From CAJXOW01 sp964421495 (GTDB lineage: Bacteria; Bacteroidota; Rhodothermia; Balneolales; Balneolaceae): 7,571 nucleotides of DNA. The number at the start of each line of letters is the position of its first letter. Position 1 is the first letter of the stretch. The notes beneath the pieces were generated by a model, which was given only the letters and a program-made list of their open reading frames with translations, did no database searches and was not told where the DNA came from. The translations under genes were made by a program, and so were the position numbers. Of this stretch, positions 1 to 6,303 are shown one piece after another. Where the stretch lies: positions 1 through 7,571 of the forward strand of contig CAYQXO010000125.1 of assembly GCA_964421495.1 (NCBI GenBank). The letters run 5' to 3'.

Positions 1-612
1 ACTGTCAGCGGGAATGGTCCCCATAGTTGCAATAGATTTTTGATCCCACTTCTTCACGGTATACAGATGATTGCCCTGACTTCCAGGTTCGTTGGCCGGT
101 ACTAAAATATCCCCATTAAGAGACACTCTGGTTTTATTGTTGATATTAGTAGCCACAGGTACAGAAGGTACGGGGGGAGGCGGAGATCCGCTTTCTGTTT
201 TATAGGTTATAGAGGAGTTTAATGTCCCATTCAGAGTAAATTGAGAAATTCGATATTGGAGTGGGTCCACCGCATAGAGATAATTGTCAGTGACTGTAAT
301 ATTGTTAACGCTTAAGAATTCGCCGGGGCCACGGCCTGAGCCTCCGTACTTTTGAACCACATGACCGATAGAGTCCACCTGCAAGATTGTCTTTTTATCT
401 TGATCATAAATGAATAGATGATCCCCTTTGTATTCTAAAATCCTTGGGTTGGCGAGCAGAGTCTCCTCGAGGCCGATAATTGTTTCATAGTCGTCTAGTT
501 TGGTGGCTTCTGGAAGGTTTTTAGATGTTGGGGTATTACCGTTCTTGCACCCAATTAGAATGCCTGCCAATACTAATAAGCATAAAGTAACATGTACTCG
601 GTTAGCCATCAT
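1..612 (-). CDS. 6-bladed beta-propeller lipoprotein, 3' end missing (cut by window edge)
   Basis: The frame is open from an ATG at 612 to the left edge: 204 residues with no stop, so the C-terminal part is missing. A second ATG at 609 is an equally possible start. Residues 8-21 form a hydrophobic export segment ending in a lipobox, L-I-G-C, with the predicted lipidated Cys at 22, so this is a membrane-anchored lipoprotein facing the periplasm or cell surface. The mature part has NHL-like propeller strands: G-G-S-G-R-G-P-G-E-F at 90-99 and R-I-S-Q-F at 121-125, matching equivalent positions in the gene just upstream. A proline-rich patch, S-G-S-P-P-P-P-V-P-S-V-P, lies at 141-152 between blades. 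The start is 7 bp past the stop of the upstream paralogue and has no purine-rich ribosome binding site, which suggests translational coupling in one operon. The family (annotated only as '6-bladed beta-propeller') has no general known activity; a ligand- or protein-binding role is inference. Confidence 0.85.
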   Translation of the reverse strand, partial: MMANRVHVTLCLLVLAGILIGCKNGNTPTSKNLPEATKLDDYETIIGLEETLLANPRILEYKGDHLFIYDQDKKTILQVDSIGHVVQKYGGSGRGPGEFLSVNNITVTDNYLYAVDPLQYRISQFTLNGTLNSSITYKTESGSPPPPVPSVPVATNINNKTRVSLNGDILVPANEPGSQGNHLYTVKKWDQKSIATMGTIPADS

Positions 613-619
613 AAGGGGA

Positions 620-1720
620 CTATTTTTCAATGTTCAGTTGAAAAATTTCAATGTGAGGTTTCTGTTTTCGGTAATTTGCCCTATATAATTTGTTATTTTT
701 GTCAATTGTATTGGGGTATAGATGGATCAATGTCTTATCGTTGGGCTTAATTTTACGTCTGGCATACCGCTTATAAGTAATGAAATTCAGATCTTGATCA
801 TAGACTTCCATACCTTGCTCTTTCCAGTTGCTATTGCGTATTTCAATAAAGTTAATAATATAGCCCTCTTTTGTTTTAAACATTCCCTTGCTTGTACTAT
901 TAAGACGTAAGGCAAAATTACCTTCCGGTGTAAACATCCTTTGATCAGAAATTTCTTTGATCTTTTCATTTCTAATATTACCAGATTCAAGTATCTCAAA
1001 AGGAGCTAATTCAATATTTTTACCTTGATGAGACTGCCATGAGTCGTCGGTAAAAATATTTCTGGAATAAATAGTTCCTTCATAAAAATGGGGGACATAG
1101 ATGACGGTGCTATCCTCTATCACACAGGAGCCGACATGAAAACCTACATCGGCTTTTTTTACTGGGTCATCATTAATATATCCGGGTGGCAAATCAAACG
1201 ATTTTTTTAGTACTTGAAATTTATCGTCCCAAAGATGAAAAACTTCTTTTTCGGTTTTCAGCCGAAGATATAGTACTAAGTATTCGTCCTTATTGACTTG
1301 ATGAAAGGACCGCGGCCATTGCATTTTTTTGTTATTTATAAGAAAATCATTCAGCATTTTTCCCTCTGCATTGAATTGGGAGATTCGTGCATTGATATAA
1401 TCGGCGACATAAACGTGCCCGTTTTGGTCCGTCCACATTGCAGTCATACGTGAAAACTCCCCCGGCCCTTTGCCCTGACCACCAAAGCTTCTGAAATATT
1501 CCCCTTGTTTCGAAAATACTTTGATTTTCCGTAAGGTCGGTTGTTCAACAAAGATGTACTGATCAGTTGCTTGCATATCAATGCCGTCGACAAGAAAAAA
1601 TTCGTCACCCCCTTTAATTTCTAACGTTTTTTCAAGGGTTACATTTACCTCCTGCTGTCCATATGCCCATTGAGGCAATGTGAGAAATATTAGAACCAGT
1701 ATTATCAGTATATTTTTCAT
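620..1720 (-). CDS. secreted 6-bladed beta-propeller protein
   Basis: A 366-residue protein. The ATG at 1720 is chosen over one at 1771 because it opens directly onto a classic signal peptide (M-K-N, hydrophobic core to about residue 17, likely cleavage after A-Y-G at 19-21) and follows a good ribosome binding site at 1730-1737. There is no lipobox Cys, so the product should be released into the periplasm or exported, unlike its lipoprotein paralogue downstream. Seen in the protein: G-G-Q-G-K-G-P-G-E-F at 80-89, then a D-x-x-N-x-R-I-S-Q-F strand ending at 116, and repeated short strands with aromatic and Gly turns along the chain, as expected of a six-bladed NHL-like propeller. The length is typical for the family. 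It is the first gene of the visible minus-strand pair and is divergent from the efflux operon. No catalytic residues can be named. The gene is more AT-rich than the efflux genes. The fold is well supported; the function is unknown. Confidence 0.88.
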   Translation of the reverse strand: MKNILIILVLIFLTLPQWAYGQQEVNVTLEKTLEIKGGDEFFLVDGIDMQATDQYIFVEQPTLRKIKVFSKQGEYFRSFGGQGKGPGEFSRMTAMWTDQNGHVYVADYINARISQFNAEGKMLNDFLINNKKMQWPRSFHQVNKDEYLVLYLRLKTEKEVFHLWDDKFQVLKKSFDLPPGYINDDPVKKADVGFHVGSCVIEDSTVIYVPHFYEGTIYSRNIFTDDSWQSHQGKNIELAPFEILESGNIRNEKIKEISDQRMFTPEGNFALRLNSTSKGMFKTKEGYIINFIEIRNSNWKEQGMEVYDQDLNFITYKRYARRKIKPNDKTLIHLYPNTIDKNNKLYRANYRKQKPHIEIFQLNIEK

Positions 1721-1729
1721 AGTTGGTAG

Positions 1730-1737
1730 CTCCCCTT
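1730..1737 (-). promoter_or_regulatory. ribosome binding site of the propeller operon
   Basis: On the minus strand this reads AAGGGGAG, followed by a 9-nt spacer and the ATG at 1720. It is the strongest Shine-Dalgarno-like sequence in the intergenic region. It decides the start of the secreted propeller protein: the ATG at 1771 lies upstream of this site and would add 17 charged residues in front of the signal peptide. Confidence 0.75.
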
Positions 1738-1796
1738 TTCTTTTTGAAGTATATGTCAACAGACAGCCCACTTGAGATGAATGCTATTGATCGGTC

Positions 1797-1817
1797 GGTT
1801 GATTCAAGATTTCAACC
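1797..1817. promoter_or_regulatory. possible operator dyad GGTTGA-N9-TCAACC
   Basis: Six-base perfect inverted repeat arms at 1797-1802 and 1812-1817 with a 9-bp spacer that does not itself pair. The left arm is the end of TCGGTCGGTTGA (1791-1802), which resembles half of the CGGTCGGT-type palindromes bound by TetR-family repressors of RND pumps. Arms this short can arise by chance, and no regulator gene is in the window, so this is a candidate only. Confidence 0.25.
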
Positions 1818-1850
1818 CCGTTTTAATGATTTTATCCCCGCTTAATTCAA
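1811..1850. repeat. imperfect 20-bp tandem direct repeat with CCCCG cores
   Basis: Units 1811-1830 and 1831-1850 agree at 13 of 20 positions by hand count. The cores CCCCG at 1816-1820 and 1836-1840 are the only C-runs in an otherwise AT-rich stretch and sit 20 bp apart, about two helical turns. This spacing suits a dimeric DNA-binding protein on one face of the helix. Chance similarity is not excluded. Confidence 0.3.
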
Positions 1851-1958
1851 TATGATATTGATTTCTAAGTATATCAAACTTTAGATTGTCCAATTAAATA
1901 ATTAACCTAGAAGTACTTTAAAACACTATAAGGGATAATTCATCACTAATTCCAAGAG

Positions 1959-4900
1959 ATGCTACTGAAGCGCCCCGTAACGGCTTTCATGCTGATTCTC
2001 GCCACACTCATTTTCGGCGGGATCGCCTTGAATGGGTTGTCGGTGGATCTGCTGCCGGAGGTGGAGGAGCCGACCCTGCTGGTGCGGACGGACTGGAGCG
2101 GGGCGGCACCGCGTGAGGTGGAGCAACGGATTAATGAGTCGATGGAGTCGGTCCTTAGTACGGTACAGGGTGTGGAACAGGTGCATGGGTTTGCCCGACA
2201 GGGACAGAGTATCATATCGCTCCGCTTCGCGTGGGGACAAAATATGGATCTGGCGTTTCTGAATGTGCGGGAAAAACTGGAGCAGCTTCGACAGTCCTTG
2301 CCGGAAGGAGCGGATCGGCCACAACTGGCGCATAATACGGCGTCGGATGAGCCTATCGCAATTCTGGGGATATCGAGTAAGAATCAGCCGAATCCGGATT
2401 TCAAGACACGCCTGAATCTGAAACGTTGGGCGGAGCAGGTGCTGACGCGCCGTCTGGAGCAGGCGGAGGGTATTGCTCAGACGGTGTTGGTCGGTGCAGT
2501 TCAGCCGGAGGTCCAGGTCAAATACCGGCCGAAAGCTCTGAATCGGTATGAGTTGTCGCTAAGTCAGGTGGAGAATGCGGTTTCGCAGGCGAACCTGTTT
2601 ACGGCGACGGGCGAGCTGCGCGACGGATGGTATCGCTATTCGCTTAAAATACAGAGTCGTATCGAGTCGCTGGCCGATATCAAGCAGGTGCCGCTCAAAA
2701 CGCTGGGGACGGGGAAGGTGTTGACGCTCAACGATCTGGCGCAGGTAAAGATGGGGCTGGCCGATCCTACCTCGTTTTCGCTGGTCGATGGCCGACAGAT
2801 GCTGAGCGTGCTGGTGAAGAAGGAGTATGGGGCGAATACGGTCGACAGCTACGACACGATGCGTCCGCTGCTGGATCAACTTCGAAGCCAGAATTCGAAT
2901 GTCGGTATTACGGTCCTGAGCGAGAATGCTTCGTTTATCCGCAATGCTATTAGTAATTTGCTGCAAACGCTGCTGTATGGGGCCGTTCTGGCGTTTATCG
3001 TGTTGTTTTTGTTTCTGGATAACTGGCGCACTCCGTTCACGATCGGGATAGCGATTCCGGTGAGTATCTTCCTGACCTTTTTCGTGATGTATATCTCGGA
3101 TATCCACCTGAATATTGTCTCGCTCAGCGGTCTTACCCTGGCGATCGGACTCCTGGTGGATAACGCCATCATTGTCCTTGAAAACATTAATCGTCACCGG
3201 TCGACGACCGATTCGATTCTGGAGGCGGCTCGAGCGGGGACCAAAGAGATCTCGCTGGCGGTTACGGCTTCTACGCTGACCACCATATCGGTGTTTCTGC
3301 CGCTTATTTTTCTCGGCGGATTTGAAGGGGCGTTTTTCCAGGATCAGGCGTGGACGCTTTCGATCAGTTTGCTGGCTTCGCTCGGCGTGGCCCTGTTGAT
3401 TCTGCCGGTGCTGGTGGTCCAGTTTCAGAAGCGGCAGGAATCGGGATCGGTGCTCGGTTTTAACCACTTTTTCAACCGGCTGCGGGAGCGTTATGAGCAA
3501 AGCCTGCAGTGGGCGCTTCGGCATCGTATGCTGTTTCTGTCGGTCATGGTCGGACTGCTGGGCCTGTCGGCGTATCTGTTTATGTATGTGAATAAAAGCG
3601 TCCTGCCGGTTACCCACCCCGAGGAGGTCCGGTACCAGGTGCGGCTGCCGGGAAATACGTCGCTGACCTCCACGCGTCAGGCGGCTGAAAGCTTACATCG
3701 ACGGCTGCAACCGGTGGCCGCCCAGGATCGCGCGATACAGGCGCGGGGCGGGTATACGGATCAGACCAATTTGTCGAGCTTGTCGGAGGAGGGGCTGAAC
3801 AAGTTTACGATCTCGGTTCCGGTAAACGGTTTTAGGCATGCGGATGCGGTGCGACAGAAGGTTGATCAGTATTTTGCCGCCCATCCCGGATGGACGGCCC
3901 ATTCGATGCCTTCCCGAACGGGACTGGATATCCTTCCCTCTTCCAACCAACCCCCGGTATTGTTTCGGTTGGTCAACAGAGACCGATCAAAGAGCGAGCA
4001 GGCGGCGACGCAGCTGCAGCAGGCGTTTGCCGACCGCGGACTGCCAGTCCAGCTTGACAAACAGTATGAGCAGGAGGTGGAGACGTACCGTCTCAAGTTT
4101 CGCAGCGATCGGCTCATGAAATATGATATCAGCCAAAATCAGGTGATCGATTACCTGGAGACGCTCACCCGGGGTCAGTCGATTACCGACTGGAACCGTC
4201 AGGATGAAAATGTGGATATCCGGCTGGTCGGATATGATCGGCGCGTGTTTGATCCGACGAATATCGCCCTGAATATGAATAAAACAACGATACCGCTGAC
4301 CAACCTGGCTCATATTCAACAAGCTTCCCAGCCCGAACAGCTCGAGCGGGTGAATCAGTCGCCCGTTCTCAGCTACACGGCGAATCTCGATTTTGCCGAT
4401 TGGTGGTGGAACGGGGAGAAGATTCAAACCGTCCTGACCGAATTCGCCCGCAGTACCGGCATCGAGGTGCAAACCGGCGGGTCTGCACTCAACATTGCCT
4501 CCTTGTTGTCTGATATGGGCATCCTGCTGCTGATTAGCGTGCTGATTATTTATATCATTCTGGCAATTCAGTTTGAAAGCCTGCGCCATCCGGTTATCAT
4601 TCTTACGGCCGTACCGTTTGCGTGGGTAGGATCGGTGATTATCCTTTGGGGCAGCGGCATCAGCCTGAACGCGCTATCTTTTATGGGGATATTAATTCTG
4701 ACCGGTATTGCGGTGAACGATTCTATCTTAAAGGTTGATTTTATGCGTCGATACTATGCAGACACCGGGGATTTGCGGAAAGCGGTGACGCAGGCCGGAT
4801 TGCATCGTTTTCGACCCGTCGTCATGACGAGTTTGACGACCATATTTGGCTTGATTCCCATGCTACTTCCGATTGGCGACGGCTATGCGTTTCGTCAGTC

Positions 4901-5006
4901 GCTGGCGGTGGCGCTTATGGGGGGAATGGTCACGAGTACAATACTGACGTTGTATCTGGTACCGATCATTTTTGAGTTTATTGAGCAGAGAAGGGCGCAA
5001 AAGTAG
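1959..5006 (+). CDS. RND-family efflux permease (AcrB/HAE1 type)
   Basis: A complete 1015-residue inner-membrane proton-driven exporter of the resistance-nodulation-division family, working with a periplasmic adaptor and an outer-membrane channel. The order is typical: TM1 about 5-25 starting K-R-P-V; periplasmic porter/docking loop about 27-333; TM2-TM6 about 334-488; TM7 about 522-543; second periplasmic loop about 546-850; TM8-TM12 about 850-1006. The family motif Q-F-E-S-L lies at 871-875. TM4 carries G-L-L-V-D-N-A (D401, N402), where AcrB has D407-D408. TM10 carries A-V-N-D-S-I-L-K (N920, D921, K925), where AcrB has K940, so the relay is not AcrB-like. A W-W-W triplet is at 815-817. The start is the only ATG after the in-frame stop at 1947; it has no well-spaced ribosome binding site (only AAGAG immediately upstream), and the N-terminus is a few residues shorter than in AcrB. 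The adaptor gene follows after 41 bp with no terminator, so they are one operon. The substrate cannot be told; drugs, detergents or bile-like compounds are more likely than metals, because no CusA-type Met or CzcA-type signature was seen. Confidence 0.96.
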   Translation: MLLKRPVTAFMLILATLIFGGIALNGLSVDLLPEVEEPTLLVRTDWSGAAPREVEQRINESMESVLSTVQGVEQVHGFARQGQSIISLRFAWGQNMDLAFLNVREKLEQLRQSLPEGADRPQLAHNTASDEPIAILGISSKNQPNPDFKTRLNLKRWAEQVLTRRLEQAEGIAQTVLVGAVQPEVQVKYRPKALNRYELSLSQVENAVSQANLFTATGELRDGWYRYSLKIQSRIESLADIKQVPLKTLGTGKVLTLNDLAQVKMGLADPTSFSLVDGRQMLSVLVKKEYGANTVDSYDTMRPLLDQLRSQNSNVGITVLSENASFIRNAISNLLQTLLYGAVLAFIVLFLFLDNWRTPFTIGIAIPVSIFLTFFVMYISDIHLNIVSLSGLTLAIGLLVDNAIIVLENINRHRSTTDSILEAARAGTKEISLAVTASTLTTISVFLPLIFLGGFEGAFFQDQAWTLSISLLASLGVALLILPVLVVQFQKRQESGSVLGFNHFFNRLRERYEQSLQWALRHRMLFLSVMVGLLGLSAYLFMYVNKSVLPVTHPEEVRYQVRLPGNTSLTSTRQAAESLHRRLQPVAAQDRAIQARGGYTDQTNLSSLSEEGLNKFTISVPVNGFRHADAVRQKVDQYFAAHPGWTAHSMPSRTGLDILPSSNQPPVLFRLVNRDRSKSEQAATQLQQAFADRGLPVQLDKQYEQEVETYRLKFRSDRLMKYDISQNQVIDYLETLTRGQSITDWNRQDENVDIRLVGYDRRVFDPTNIALNMNKTTIPLTNLAHIQQASQPEQLERVNQSPVLSYTANLDFADWWWNGEKIQTVLTEFARSTGIEVQTGGSALNIASLLSDMGILLLISVLIIYIILAIQFESLRHPVIILTAVPFAWVGSVIILWGSGISLNALSFMGILILTGIAVNDSILKVDFMRRYYADTGDLRKAVTQAGLHRFRPVVMTSLTTIFGLIPMLLPIGDGYAFRQSLAVALMGGMVTSTILTLYLVPIIFEFIEQRRAQK

Positions 5007-5047
5007 AGAGTACGACCAACACGCTATTTAACATACAGGATACAATC

Positions 5048-6160
5048 ATGCAGAAACGCTTTATACACAAAATAGGCATCTGGGGATTCATACTGGTGCT
5101 GCTTGTAAGTTGCCAGAGCGAAGAAAAGGAAAATAACCCGCTGTCAGAGGAGGAACAGGAATCGGCGGAAGTGCGGCCTGAGGTGATTTTTGCAGTGGCC
5201 GATGACAAACCGATTCATCAATACGTCGAAACGCAGGGTGTGGTGCAGGCGAATCAGTCGGTCACCCTGAAACCAAAGATCAGCGGGTACGTCAAGCGTT
5301 CATCTATCACGGAAGGCAAGCGCGTGAAGACGGGGGATACCCTGTTGATGTTCGACCGACAAGAACAGCAGTTGGCTGTACGTCAGGCCCGCAACAAGTA
5401 TAAGCAAGCCCTCAGCAATTACCGCACGGAGATGGCGTTGCGGAATGGCAATGGTATGAAAGAAGGCAATAATGGAAGTTCGAAGAGCAAGGAAATGGTT
5501 CGCATCTCAACCGGATTGGCCGAGGCGGAAGTGAACCTGGAGCAGGCCCAGCTTGAATTGTCTCATACGATTATGAAAGCCCCATTTGACGGAATCTTGT
5601 CAATCGAAGAACAGATATCAAGCGGAGCCTATCTGAGTGCCGGAACGCAGGTCGGGAAGCTTGTGGACGACCGGACGGTCCGGATCCGATTTGACGTGCT
5701 GGAGTCGGAGTTGAGCAAGATTGAAAAAGGAATGAATGTGCGGGTTATCGCACCCGGCGGAGAGCAACTGATGGGAGAAGTAACAGGGGTGTTGCCGGTG
5801 ATCGACACCGAGACCAAAACGGGAGCGGTCATCGTGAAAGCGGATAATAAAAATCGTGTTTTAGTGCCGGGAATGACGGTCAACGGACGCATTCAGATTA
5901 TGCGGGAAGACGGAAAAGCGCGGGTACCACGGTCAGCCGTGCTATCGCGCGACGAGGGCCGTACCCTGCTGTTCAAACTACATCCGAATGACAACCACGT
6001 CCAGTGGATCTATGTGGATCCCACCGCCCAAAACAGCGAGTGGAGCATCATCGATCATAAAGAGCTGGCCCCCGGCGACACCATCGCCATAGACCGCCAC
6101 TTCGCCCTCAGCCACAAACAAATCGTCGACCCCCAACTGCAAATAAACCAAAAACAATAG
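5048..6160 (+). CDS. RND efflux periplasmic adaptor (membrane fusion protein), lipoprotein
   Basis: A 370-residue HlyD/AcrA-type adaptor that would bridge the RND permease and an outer-membrane channel. The N-terminus is a lipoprotein signal: basic start, hydrophobic core at 11-20, lipobox L-V-S-C with Cys22, then Gln, so anchoring on the periplasmic side is expected. An acidic linker covers about 25-45. The lipoyl-like half-motifs are at about 71-103 (K-P-K-I-S-G-Y-V, then V-K-T-G-D-T-L) and 177-184 (K-A-P-F-D-G-I-L). Between them is a short alpha-hairpin, helices about 104-131 and 151-174, with a Gly/Asn/Ser/Lys-rich tip at 132-149. Beta-barrel is about 186-285 and the membrane-proximal domain about 286-360. 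AGGA at 5037-5040 lies 7 nt before the ATG. The gene sits between two RND permeases, so it may serve both. The last 50 codons are strongly C-ending, unlike the first 50. Confidence 0.95.
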   Translation: MQKRFIHKIGIWGFILVLLVSCQSEEKENNPLSEEEQESAEVRPEVIFAVADDKPIHQYVETQGVVQANQSVTLKPKISGYVKRSSITEGKRVKTGDTLLMFDRQEQQLAVRQARNKYKQALSNYRTEMALRNGNGMKEGNNGSSKSKEMVRISTGLAEAEVNLEQAQLELSHTIMKAPFDGILSIEEQISSGAYLSAGTQVGKLVDDRTVRIRFDVLESELSKIEKGMNVRVIAPGGEQLMGEVTGVLPVIDTETKTGAVIVKADNKNRVLVPGMTVNGRIQIMREDGKARVPRSAVLSRDEGRTLLFKLHPNDNHVQWIYVDPTAQNSEWSIIDHKELAPGDTIAIDRHFALSHKQIVDPQLQINQKQ

Positions 6161-6172
6161 GCATAATAAACG

Positions 6173-6219
6173 TCCCCCTTCGGAGGGGGAAGAACCCGAC
6201 TGCGTCGGGTTCAGGGGGA
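6173..6219. repeat. REP-like double-hairpin palindromic element in the operon
   Basis: Two perfect stem-loops sit one base apart. The first has a 7-bp stem, TCCCCCT (6173-6179) with AGGGGGA (6184-6190), around a TCGG loop. The second has a 9-bp stem, GAACCCGAC (6192-6200) with GTCGGGTTC (6204-6212), around a TGC loop. A second copy of AGGGGGA at 6213-6219 could replace the first as partner of TCCCCCT, enclosing the second hairpin in a larger structure. There is no T-run after it on the plus strand, so it is a poor intrinsic terminator. It resembles dispersed intergenic palindromes of the CCCCCTTCGG type seen in many bacterial genomes. Possible roles are mRNA stabilisation or processing between adaptor and second permease. 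Dispersal in the genome cannot be judged from one copy. Confidence 0.65.
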
Positions 6220-6220
6220 G

Positions 6221-6303
6221 GAAAGAGCCAAAAAAACAACCAAGATCTTTAAATAATAGCAACAACCACCAAATAAACACAAAATCCCAGCACCGATAAC
6301 TCC
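6221..6303 (+). other. A/C-rich, T- and G-poor leader before the second permease
   Basis: By hand count 66 of 83 bases are A or C on the plus strand. It contains no open frame that fits a gene, no clear hairpin and no Shine-Dalgarno sequence near the ATG at 6304. An RNA of this composition should be largely unstructured, which could help ribosome loading without a Shine-Dalgarno site. That role is inference. Confidence 0.4.

Larger units (their letters stand above)
1721..1958. promoter_or_regulatory. divergent intergenic region between propeller operon and efflux operon
   Basis: About 240 bp without a credible gene, AT-rich and especially so from 1821 to 1950. It must carry promoters for both outward-facing operons. 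A possible -10 box for the efflux operon is TATAAG at 1927-1932, which would leave a leader of roughly 20 nt, but I see no good -35 partner, and no clean match to the Bacteroidota TAnnTTTG box on either strand. Small repeats that could be operators lie in the middle: GGTTGA-N9-TCAACC at 1797-1817, overlapping TCGGTCGGTTGA at 1791-1802, and two CCCCG boxes exactly 20 bp apart at 1816 and 1836. The region's role follows from gene orientation; the individual sites are weak. Confidence 0.6.

Noticed and set aside
500..910. Short plus-strand open frames opposite the propeller genes
   Set aside because: About 60 codons each, no ribosome binding site or motif, and antisense to well-supported coding frames.
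1754..1759. Perfect TTGACA -35 hexamer on the minus strand for the propeller operon
   Set aside because: At normal spacing the -10 position would fall on the ribosome binding site, leaving no leader; no -10-like sequence is present.
1721..1771. Earlier start at 1771 for the secreted propeller protein
   Set aside because: It would put 17 charged or polar residues before the signal peptide, and the good ribosome binding site at 1730-1737 points to the ATG at 1720.
2559..3617. Long antisense open frame (about 350 codons) inside the first permease
   Set aside because: Very rich in Arg, Gln and His with no recognisable domain, and opposite a gene with clear RND motifs throughout. It is a by-product of codon bias on the coding strand.
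1959..5006. Metal-efflux (CusA/CzcA-type) identity for the first permease
   Set aside because: TM4 and TM10 motifs and the periplasmic loops do not show the CusA-type methionine relay or HME signature that I could recognise; the HAE1 type fits better, although the substrate remains unknown.
6173..6212. Rho-independent terminator after the adaptor gene
   Set aside because: Stems are strong but no T-run follows on the plus strand; the T-run on the minus strand lies on the wrong side of the stem for a minus-strand terminator, and no minus-strand gene ends here.
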